The notes under the pieces are model-generated. The model made no database searches and was not told where the DNA came from. It was given only the letters and a program-made list of their open reading frames with translations. From Dermanyssus gallinae (Eukaryota > Arthropoda > Arachnida > Mesostigmata > Dermanyssidae): a stretch of 64,000 bases of DNA. The DNA lies in NCBI GenBank assembly GCA_003439945.1, contig QVRM01004004.1, positions 62,001 through 126,000 on the forward strand. Reading direction: 5' to 3'. A program made the position numbers and the translations under genes. Positions 55,470 to 64,000 of this stretch are shown here, in pieces. Each line of letters begins with the position of its first letter. Position 1 is the first letter of the stretch.

Positions 55470-55935
55470 TGAGCAGTTAAGATTAGTCTAGCTGCCTGCT
55501 AACATCACCAGCTATGAGCATAACCTTCAATAGGTTAGCCAAACTCAGGTACTTGCTTAATCTATCGCAACCGTTCGGCACATATTCTTTTGGCGTCGCG
55601 CACATTGCAATTATGCTCATTTTCGAAGATGCTATTATTATACTATTATTTGTCTTTATAACCGTATTTATAAATTTCTAAATCAATATCAGAGTAAACA
55701 CAGACGCCTCCACTTGGCCAGTTTTATCCATGTACAGTTCATGATAAAGATTATGCTACATAGTAGCCATCCATGGGCACTCCATCGGCCCAAGGTTCTG
55801 CTAGAATAATTATATCGAACCGTTTAATCTCTCGGTCGAGAGTGGAGGCAACGCCGAGCTTATTCTGCCTCACAGTTCCACCAAAGGATTGTCAGCCTTT
55901 CCTTGGCCAGCATGTCTCATCAGAGGGGGTTTTAC
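55470..55935 (-). pseudogene. APE-endonuclease remnant of the element B clade
   Basis: Minus strand: LTILWWNCEA (~55900; B has RIIQWNCEG), a frameshift, EIKRFDIIILAEPWADGVPM (~55850-55790; B has VDMLVLTETWAMEP), DGYYV, GGVCVYSD (~55715) and, near 55520-55490, MLIAGDVSRQLD where GDFN is expected. It is the 5' part of an ORF2. The catalytic Glu survives, but GDFN is GDVS and stops are frequent. Confidence 0.7.
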
Positions 55936-55939
55936 ATTC

Positions 55940-56794
55940 GTGATTCTGTCTTCTCTAGAGGGCGTTCTCCTGCAATCCTTTGTAGACTGGCGAGGCATGG
56001 TGCGTTAAACGATTCCCTGTCTTGCTGATCGTCAGTTTTTCAACCTGTTCTGCCGCCATGTCATCCTCCACAGTCCTCTCTATTAAGTGTTAAAAACTAT
56101 TTCCAATAGGAGATACCACGCTATTATTGCTGTAGCCTTTATCAAAGTATTATACCAATCTCTCACGCCGGAGAAGGCATCCAATTTTGTCGCGGCGTTT
56201 ACCCGCTAAAATTCTTTAGAAAGTCTTTAAAGGAAAAACTTGTCTGTCCTATAAAATCTAGTTTTCTTTATCCACCGCATCTCAGATTCTTTAAAAACCT
56301 GTTCTGAATGAGTTTTCAGACGCTTGTCAAATCTCAGAAACAAACTGCAACTGACCAAAAGTTAAACCTTAGCCCATATGGTTATTAGGTCTTAGTGTTA
56401 AGTTTGTCCCTAAGTTGCACGGTTTTCCCAGTACATGCCAGTTTATTGCAGTGCCCGAAATATGACGCTAATACCCCGGACAGAGAGGAGCCTTTTTTCA
56501 TGGCACATAAAATATATGATTCTACAGAAAATAGTGGTCAATTATTTTTATTATTATTATTGGCATCAGCAGTGGTAGAATGCTTGCAGTGCTGTACTAT
56601 ATTCAGGCTAATCGTCGACTACTGTATGAATGGTAATAGCAGTACTTGTTTTTAGTTTTTGTGCACTTTGTCATCTCTAATGTTAGCGGTATGCCATTAG
56701 GGCGATTACCATTATGTCACATTAACCATACGAGAATTGTGATTGTTGAATTTTATTATTTATAATTTTCTTTACAAATATATACATATATAAA

Positions 56795-56831
<37 letters not shown>

Positions 56832-57350
56832 TTTAAACAAATATAAACAAGACAAACAAGCTACAAATAGGTGCGGATACAAATTAACCAGCTTGCAAAC
56901 TGCGATTAAAGGCGTATAAACAAGCAAAGTATCGCCACCGTTCAAACTGCCGTAAGGTCCATCAATAGCGAGCGTCTTGTCGCGTTACAAGTTACGGTGG
57001 TCAGCAATGAGGAACACACATACACTCATATTTACGTTGAAGAAGGGCTCATAAAAAGTGCTTCTCTAACCGCTCGCTCCCTAAAAGTCTAATACTTTTA
57101 TTAGACAGAGTTTGGCAGTTGCTCAAGCACAACGTGCACGGAGAGGATCATGAACTGTGGCTCCATTACTGCTCCTTGAATAGGGCCCCTGTTACCAGTC
57201 GACCTATATCTTATGATATTATACGGCTAGATAACTCAGCGTCAGCTTAGTACTACAGTAAAGCCGGAAAACACAAGCCACGACGTCGTACTTGATAGGA
57301 CCACATGTTACTTCTCTTCATAACCAGTGAGAAATAATTTAGGGGTAGTG
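55940..57350. other. No gene recognised; (TA)n
   Basis: (TA)n at 56800-56828 with ATATAT-rich flank from ~56778. Nothing else was recognised. Confidence 0.4.
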
Positions 57351-57356
57351 TGCTTA

Positions 57357-57455
57357 TTGCTACGTGTAGTCTGGAACTCTCGTGTGCTGGTCATAGTTGT
57401 CATCTACCGGCATGTCGTCCGTTTGATCCCTGTTATTGATCAAAGTTTCGTAATT
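57357..57455 (+). mobile_element. tRNA-derived SINE, family II, copy b
   Basis: GCTACGTGTAGTCTGG (box A region), GTTGTCATCTACCGGC, ATGTCGTCC, GTTTGATCCC (box B), TGTTATTGATCAAAGTTTCG. It aligns with the copies at 8195 and 61650. A short phrase TTGATCGAAGTTTC recurs ~55 bp downstream. Confidence 0.6.
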
Positions 57456-57826
57456 TATTATATTAGCGCCCGGGCTGGGTAAGTGTATTGATCGAAGTTT
57501 CTATAGATAATAAACCATACCGCTAAGGGTCGGCTACCGTGCTGCCACAAGGTCTGTTACGGGAAACTCCAGTTATCTCAACATGTTTGCTTATGCTGGC
57601 ACTCCAAGCGCCCCCTTATAAAAATGGGTGGCATGTATTAGTAGAGCTACATGCCAAGCTAATAATAAACAAATCAGTCAATGAATCAATTAAAGCGTTG
57701 ATTTACTCGGAGTATTTATCCGTCGGTGGGTAGCGGTTGACAGCTTTACAAGAGAATGAGAAACTTTACAACAAATGTGTGTGCATACAAGTACGCCAGT
57801 AATGCATACATTAGCACTCCACAATG

Positions 57827-57830
<4 letters not shown>
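57456..57830. other. Possible 3' tail of a non-LTR fragment
   Basis: AACAAATCAGTCAATGAATC (~57667-57687) resembles the TCAA/TGAA tails of CR1-like elements on the plus strand, but no coding remnant was recognised before it. Confidence 0.3.
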
Positions 57831-57917
<87 letters not shown>

Positions 57918-57918
57918 A

Positions 57919-57954
<36 letters not shown>
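57831..57954. repeat. Long (TA)n with TTGAATATG interruption
   Basis: 84 bp of TA, then TTGAATATG, then about 32 bp of TA, followed by a second TTGAATATG. The duplicated interruption points to slippage or unequal exchange. Confidence 0.93.
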
Positions 57955-57957
<3 letters not shown>

Positions 57958-57959
57958 AA

Positions 57960-60140
57960 TATGTACGTAATTTGACTCTATGGGTTTTGCCAGCTAGCTG
58001 TAGCTATGCTGAGCCGGTCCTCGCCAAAGCCAGGTTTTCTCGGTTTTCTGCTTTCTGGCATCTGCCGCCTCCGCCGCCGCCGGCGTTGACAAGAGGCTGC
58101 AAGACACACAGAAGGCAGCTTGTATGTCTGTTCGTCGCACGAGCAACGGCAGCTGTGGCCATGGTAATAGCAGCGCCTCGACGCCTGCCGAGATGGCACC
58201 CCCGGGACTCGGTTTATGGAGCAATATTATAGCATCTGCAGACCCGGCCGCGGGGATGGCTCTGGCATCCCCACTGCTTTTCCAGGGGCGCCATGCACCA
58301 CAGCAATAGCAACAGCGGCGACGACGGCAACAACAACAACAATACCAACAACAACGACAATGAAAACAGCAGCAGCAGCAACAACACCAACAACAGCAAT
58401 AGCCACAATGGCGATGACCACAACAACAAAGAACAATGATAGCAGCAGCAAGAACAACATCAACAACAACAACAACAGCAGTACTCGCCAGTATAAACAA
58501 CATCAACCACAACAAAAACGGCAACTTCTCTTCTAGGAAGGCCAGCATCAACAACACAAACAAACCAACAATAAGAGCAACCCAGCCTTAACAGCAACAA
58601 CAACAGCAACAAGGTCGACGACAGCAACAACCTACGAAAAAGACAAAACAACAACAACAACAACAAAACAGCAACGACAATAACAACAAAACAACAACGA
58701 CAACAACAATCTACGACAAGTTCAACAACACCAACACTTGCCTCAGTACCGTGAGCGACGACCAGTAACCAGTACATGGCCGGCGGCCTCATCTGTGTAG
58801 ATTGGTAGGTTTTAGACTTAGTGGTGGTGGTGGTGGTGGCTCAGGGTCATAGCCTCGACCCTGAGCGTCGCTGCTCGACGGTCCGCTTCACTACCACCCA
58901 CTCGTGTTGGCCTGCTAACGCCAACGCCGCGCTATATTACACAGCAACTAACCTCACCACCAGTTTATAGTCATATGAATTCCATCGTATAGATCATGAA
59001 AAGATAGAACAAGAGGGTGAAAAAGGGAGAGAAATAGAAAGAGTAGATATATGAAGAGAGGGAGAGAGAGAGATAGACGGGGGGGGCGAAGAGGAAGAGC
59101 GGGAGAAAAATACGACCAAACAGACCGCTAGATAAATAGGTAGGCAGACAGATGGGTTGGCATGCGTGTGGCTGGGCGGCGAATGGAGCGGCGTACGTAG
59201 GGAGGAACGGACGGATAGAGGGATAACACGATAATGCTGCCAGTACTACAACTACTACTATTACTACTAGCAGTAGTAGTAGTAGTAGTAGTAGTAGTAA
59301 TCATAGTCGTGGCCGTCGTCATCATCATACTAGTCCGAGGCCAGCAGAATGAGTAGGAAGGAGGACAATGTCGTTGTATACGGCTCATAATCGTAGTAAC
59401 CCCCCAACACTAGTTGTGAGAGAGATGGCGGCTCCGTCGGTAGGTCGGTCGGTTAGTTGGTTAGCTGGTTGGTAGGTTGGTTGCTTTCGTATAGAAGGGC
59501 CCTGCTTGAAGTGTCGCCGTCATCCAAGTGCTAATTGGCGGCGCGGACGGTGCGGGGGTTGTCGTCTGACTGAGGGGGGAAATGTTGGTGTCATCGTGGT
59601 TCTTGTCGTCGTCGTCGCCGTCGTCCGCCACGCAGTGCGGTAAAGTTCAGCGGCACCCCTCAGGGCACCCCTCAGTGTTGGCCTCGTCGACCTCTGGATA
59701 CCCTCCTGCTTTACCCCCCCCCCCCCCCCCCTCCCGCCATCGGAGGTCTGCTTCACACCCTCACGCCACGCCAAATGAATAACGTATGGCAAACGCTGCT
59801 AGCCTCCACCGCTCAGCGGACGAACACAAGGCGCATATATGTATATTGCGCATGAGGTCGAAATAATCATGGCATCCGTGGCGACAATATCGGGCGTGTC
59901 GAACTGATGCTAATAACAGTATTGATAGGATAGGCGGTAGGGTGGTGATCGTGGTGTTAGTAATTTTTGGTATTAGTGTTGCTATTTTTGTTAATAGTAA
60001 TATGATGCTATAATAAAATGAACAATCATAATCATTGCAATGATAGTGGTATCGTGTTTCGTAACAGTCCGTATAACAAACAACATACATACTACGAACT
60101 GTGCAATACTACCGCTACTGCTTTACTATTGAAGCCAGCC
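57960..60140. other. GC-rich segment with CAA/CAG repeats, no accepted gene
   Basis: Interrupted (CAA/CAG)n across ~58310-58720, (GTG)n at ~58822-58838, GA-rich at ~59000-59100, (GTA)n at ~59268-59300 and a run of ~18 C at ~59716-59733. Frames on both strands are repeat-encoded. Confidence 0.5.
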
Positions 60141-60499
60141 ACTTGAAGTGGGAGTGTGGTCTGGGAGAACTCGCTCGCTCGTCATGCCATTGCATTGTGC
60201 TCAGTCACGTGCTGCAGGATGCCAACAGAGGCATTTTTCCAAAGCACTACATATGTATGTGGTACATGGTGTAACCCGCTATCGCAAGTTCGAGCACCGG
60301 CCTTACAATCTGTTTCCGTCGGGTTCGGTTGTGCAATACATTGTCCTGTTGCTATTCCTCTGCTGGGAAAAGCTCATCAAAGTCCAATAAAGAAAACACA
60401 GTGACGATAAAGCATTTAAATGCTATCATGCTAATGACGTGAATTAGCCCATCACGAGCGTCTATAGTGTCATATAGATATATTTTTTTACTCAAGTGA

Positions 60500-60502
<3 letters not shown>

Positions 60503-60557
<55 letters not shown>
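60503..60557. repeat. (TA)n microsatellite
   Basis: 55 bp of alternating TA. Confidence 0.95.
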
Positions 60558-60558
<1 letters not shown>

Positions 60559-60559
60559 T

Positions 60560-61190
60560 CAAAAAGTCGGCCTGTTAGCGAATTCGCCTCTCCTCAGCGG
60601 AGCATGATAGTGGTGAGCCTGTGCTGTCAACAAGGGTCGTCTGCCGTGTTTGTAGCTTGTTCTTAATCAAATCAATCCTTGTTAAACGTACCTCGATTTG
60701 CCGGCGCTATGCTTTTTGTGAGCAAAAGAAAAGGGACGCCTACGAGAGTCCGTTTACGTGAAGATATGCGTTCGACTACCACGGACTAAATGCGACGACC
60801 CCTTACATAAACTATGCCACGCAAGTGGTAGCAGTAAAATGCTGATGTTCAACCAAATTCAACAGAACTTGCTTAATTGAAATCGAGATTTGAACTTGCA
60901 GTAACTGATTTGTTAATGCATGGCAAGTATATATACATTAAATTCAGCTCCTTCACTTTTACAAAAAAACCTCCACTAAATCTAACTGCTGTTGCGGCAA
61001 GTATTTGTTCGTTTGCATTGTCGATTGTGACATGACAGATCGACTGCTGTATACAGGCTCCACGATGTATACGATCAAATATTTTCCTTAGCAAGTTGTA
61101 ATCCAAATTTGAGAGCCAAGGAGGTCGTACGCATGGTAGATACGATACTTTTTCATTGCGGAACATCGCTCGTATACCAAAAACATTTGC
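60560..61190. other. Possible degenerate tRNA-like SINE, otherwise empty
   Basis: GTCGGCCTGTTAGCGAATTC (~60567) followed by GTGAGCCTGTGCTGTCAACA (~60613) could be decayed box A and box B of a third SINE family. Single copy here, so not called. Confidence 0.25.
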
Positions 61191-61191
61191 T

Positions 61192-61245
61192 GTCGGATAG
61201 CTATATCTAACAGAACAATCGTTTTGTTAGATATAGCTATCCGAC
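61192..61245. repeat. Perfect 21-bp inverted repeat (hairpin)
   Basis: 61192-61212 is exactly inverted at 61225-61245 around a 12-nt loop (GAACAATCGTTT). The core is GGATAGCTATATC. No element context was recognised. Confidence 0.93.
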
Positions 61246-61649
61246 TATATCTAGTCTAAAAGCTATGGCCCGTTGAGAGTTCGTAAACTAATTGTTTGCT
61301 TCGCGGATGGCTAACACATGGGCACATGCAAACTCAAATAGTACTTGCCTATTTGGCGAATAGTTAAGCTCTTTTTTCAGAAGTAGGCATACTTAAAACA
61401 ATACATATATACCCATGATAATTGTAGCACACACTCTTTTATGTAATAATAATGGTGATTATATGTTATGTTCCTTCTGCAGAAGGGGACATTTACAAAA
61501 ACAACCGTTTGCCGTAGAGAGGAATACGGGGCTTAGTGGATTTTTGAGCCTCACCGTAGATGCTGACAGCTACCAGCGATGCATGCGCATTATCCATTCC
61601 CAAAGCCTCCCATAACAGAGATACCGTTCGCCAGCTGCTAATGTCAGTT

Positions 61650-61750
61650 GCGGTGTGGTCTAGGGGACTAGTGCGCTAGTAACGATTGTCAGCTACCAGG
61701 GTGTCGCCGGTAGATTATATTCCTGTTGTTTATCGAATTTTCCTTGAGCG
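61650..61750 (+). mobile_element. tRNA-derived SINE, family II, copy c
   Basis: TGCGGTGTGGTCTAGGGGAC (box A), GATTGTCAGCTACCAGG, GTGTCGCCGG, a degenerate box B (TAGATTATATTCC), CTGTTGTTTATCGAATTTTC. It has the best-preserved tRNA-like head of the family, but box B carries an insertion. Confidence 0.6.
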
Positions 61751-61759
61751 ATGCATTTT

Positions 61760-62132
61760 GAGAATACATGATACTTGCTTTCATAAGTCTCTGATGATAT
61801 GCAGTGGATACGAAGGGTCATTCGAGCCGGGCTACATTTGAGCGCAGATTGTCGAGCTTTTTGTGGATATGATGGACCACATTAAAAATAAAGGTTTCTA
61901 TCGGCAGCCTATAAAACATATTTCAAAGCTGCAGTTAACGAGAAGAACTCCCGTTTCAATTCAAAGTAGATTGAAGTCGCCAACGCTAGTCACGGGTCCG
62001 TCTAGGTGACCAGCGTCTTTCGGGCGTAACCTCATGCAAGGTACTTTCTGCTGAAATTCGAATTTTGACCGTACTGTGTCCACTTTATATTTGAACCCAA
62101 AATGTTTGAAACTCCTTAGTGAGTCTTGCCGC

Positions 62133-62136
<4 letters not shown>
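61760..62136. other. No confident feature
   Basis: One minus frame continues the region next to the APE remnant but has no motif I can match. Confidence 0.35.

Positions 62137-62173
<37 letters not shown>
62137..62173. repeat. (TA)n(CA)n microsatellite
   Basis: About 30 bp of TA then CACACACA, located inside the decayed retrotransposon remnant. Confidence 0.93.
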
Positions 62174-62174
<1 letters not shown>

Positions 62175-62862
62175 ACTTGAACAGCAGATTCATGTTGTAC
62201 AGCTCCACTGTAAGCGGATGTTGTACAATTAGAAACGCGGCTGCAGCGTCGCCATTGACTAAAAGACTAGTTAGGTGACTCTCTATCAGTCCGTCACTGA
62301 TCGGGTTCACCACCTCAGAAGGTCCCCAGGAGGAGTCAGACATAACAGACATAAGCTGAGGGCTTACGTTCTGCTCCCTCGAGCAGCCGTTGTTCCTACT
62401 TTTTACGTTCATAACAGGATATTATATAGTCCTTTCTATGCTCAAAGTAGTCCCGCCTGGCTTACAGTGATGATGGTGCTCTTGCTTGGCGCAAGCTCTC
62501 GGGCACTTCACTGTGCAGTAGGTAGCAGACTCGTGAAAACCACGGGCGTGATCTCTTCTGCCATAACCTGTTTCCCTTCACTGCACGTCTTACCGTAGTC
62601 TCCAACAGCTCAAAAGTGGTATAGATTTCAGGTTTTACCTTACGATCGCCGACCGCTCTGTCCAAACGAGATAGATAAATCAATCTCAGTGCAGACTTGT
62701 GCGGCGTGTTGTGTCTGTCTCGATGATTGCAGGGAAGATCGACAACGACCAACACTGGTTAGGCTGGTTTCGGGCCGCTTCATCGAAAGCATCAAAGCTT
62801 TTAATTTCACAGTTGAGATGGTTGTCAAACAACATGTCGATGGTGCTGCTTCCATTGTGACC
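62175..62862 (-). pseudogene. APE/linker remnant of the element B clade
   Basis: Minus strand: HNGSSTIDMLFDNH (~62850; B has GHSGQSTIDLFAVN), a frameshift, then LVVVDLPCNHRD (62753), and VRRAVKGNRLWQKRSRPWFS with RVCYLLHSEV (~62580-62500), matching B's EVLQKSTSKTRSRRGRPWFN and RQCRLIRGIH. The sequence continues to ~62180 with little similarity. This is the end of the endonuclease and the linker before the RT. The RT itself is absent. Confidence 0.7.
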
Positions 62863-62869
62863 TAAATAG

Positions 62870-63615
62870 TAGTATAATACTCACTCGCGTTCGCACATCT
62901 TAGACAACTAGTTTCCATCATCTGAAGCAGGACCTCGCCTCTGTCATCGTTAGCCCTACAATCGATTTTGGCAGTATAGTCATTGTTGACGATAGTTGCC
63001 ATGGTCAGGTTTAATCTTGAGGATCGTGGGGCAGGTAGAATGCCTGTACCGTGTGGTTTTAAATTACTGCAAGATAAAAAGTTGACGTATAAACTGATCA
63101 ACGACGACCAGAAGGAGACATATAATGCAAAAGTAAAACAGAAAATAGAATGAACAGGACAGCAAGCAAAACACAAAGGTACCACATACTCGTATTGCGG
63201 TCAGTGAGCAACGTGGGCGTACGTCACTGGAGTGAACGGTCAGTAAACAATGAAACCTAATAAAGAAAGAAAGAGAACGACAGCTAGAATCCGAAATAGT
63301 CGCAGGTAGCTGGCTAGCAACGTAGAAACGGCACCCACTCACATAATCCCACACATATATGCTCGCACACACATTGTTCTAAAGACAACTCTTCACGTAA
63401 AGAAAGCCGAAAATAACAAAGCACGGTCAGTGAGCATGAAAGCAACAACGAACACCGACCAGCTAGGGGGAAAAGAGAGGGGGACAGAGACAAAATGAAG
63501 GGGAGAAAGATATTGAGTTTGTGCAGAAATTGAGAGAGGAAAATTACAGAGCCACACGAAAGCTACGACCGCCATAGCCCGACCGCCATAGCCCGACCTC
63601 CTCCACACCTACCCC
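62870..63615. other. No recognisable gene
   Basis: Purine-rich stretches (63455-63545) and a doubled CATAGCCCGACC phrase at ~63574-63597. Confidence 0.4.
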
Positions 63616-63873
63616 TCACCCCCACCCACCCGGGGGGCCCGGAATGATTGTGTATGCAGTGTATGTATTCCTCTTGTATTTCTCGGCTAACTGAAACATA
63701 TTCTTATACATCTGCACCGACCGTGGTCTGTCAATTCCGAAATTCCGAGCGATTCCGGCAGCTTCCCTCAGATGTCCAGCCTCTACCTTCGGCAATGCTG
63801 CCGGCTTCACCGACATGCACTGCAATATTTGACGGTTGTTTCCGTTGTTGTCTGTTCTACAATACGGTGCCAA
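63616..63873 (-). CDS. Candidate host exon, unknown product (weak)
   Basis: An 85-codon minus frame with balanced, non-repetitive composition (KPAALPKVEAGHLREAAGIA and DRPRSVQMYKNMFQLAEKYK), unlike the homopolymer frames nearby. I do not recognise the family. It could be one exon of a gene running off the window. No convincing splice sites, start or partner exon were found, so a chance frame is equally likely. Confidence 0.2.
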   Translation of the reverse strand: MAPYCRTDNNGNNRQILQCMSVKPAALPKVEAGHLREAAGIARNFGIDRPRSVQMYKNMFQLAEKYKRNTYTAYTIIPGPPGGWG

Positions 63874-64000
63874 GTAAGTCGGACTGGTTGTTGTTTGTTG
63901 GTGAACGCCGAATATGGACTACGAATGGACCGCCGGACCTAATGCGACCCGACCGACGAGGCGCAAGCAGAGACGCCAGGCAAAATGGTGTGCGGGCACG

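Noticed and set aside
60150..60310. Further family II SINE copy (GAGTGTGGTCTGGGAGAAC with a distant GCAAGTTCGAGCACC)
   Set aside because: The two boxes are ~130 bp apart instead of ~50 and the body does not align; it could be a copy split by an insertion, but that is not supportable.

Overview
This window is eukaryotic, repeat-dominated DNA. It carries several clades of non-LTR retrotransposons, Tc1 and mariner relics, tRNA-derived SINEs, long (TA)n and (CAA)n microsatellites and foldback repeats. I found no long, convincing host gene and nothing bacterial: no operons, CRISPR array or IS element. The mix suggests an arthropod, possibly a chelicerate (mite or tick), but that is an inference from repeat content and not a firm call.

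Layout. 0-5 kb holds a 3' fragment of a restriction-like-endonuclease (R2/R4-type) retrotransposon set between (TA)n tracts, then a decayed Tc1 transposase. 5-9 kb is a GC-rich, triplet-repeat segment, an AT-rich empty segment, one SINE and a second tiny 3' end of the REL element, again between (TA)n tracts. 9.26-17.06 kb is the core of the window. A CR1-like retrotransposon on the minus strand (element A) has been split by an apparently intact 4.69-kb retrotransposon on the plus strand (element B). Perfect 15-bp target-site duplications lie at 9535-9549 and 14244-14258. B has ORF1 (PHD finger, coiled coil, SGNH-like domain without the catalytic Ser) overlapping ORF2 (APE endonuclease, reverse transcriptase, Cys/His tail). 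Taking out B and one duplication copy leaves A's reading frame continuous.

17-18.3 kb and 26.6-27.25 kb share an unidentified dispersed repeat, arranged at 17 kb as a large imperfect inverted repeat with a perfect 20-bp hairpin. 21.9-24.1 kb is a cluster of dead reverse transcriptases. Further non-LTR remnants lie at 28, 35.6-35.9, 36.35-37.78 (young, 5'-truncated), 44.7-45.2, 47.5-48.9, 49.1-49.4, 55.5-55.9 and 62.2-62.9 kb. A mariner relic with all three catalytic acids altered is at 50.2-50.9 kb. SINE copies of two families lie at 8.2, 42.9, 43.8, 57.4 and 61.7 kb.

Between these, GC-rich stretches full of GA, CAA/TTG, CTG and ACG repeats (5.2-6.5, 18.3-19.4, 24.6-26.3, 30.4-31.2, 32.5-34.6, 38.6-42.0, 51.0-52.5, 58.0-60.0, 62.9-64.0 kb) give open frames of poly-T/Q/N/V/L that I do not accept as genes. 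They may be host intronic or regulatory DNA. The only working genes I would defend are the two ORFs of element B. The frames of A and of the 36-kb element are well preserved but broken or truncated.
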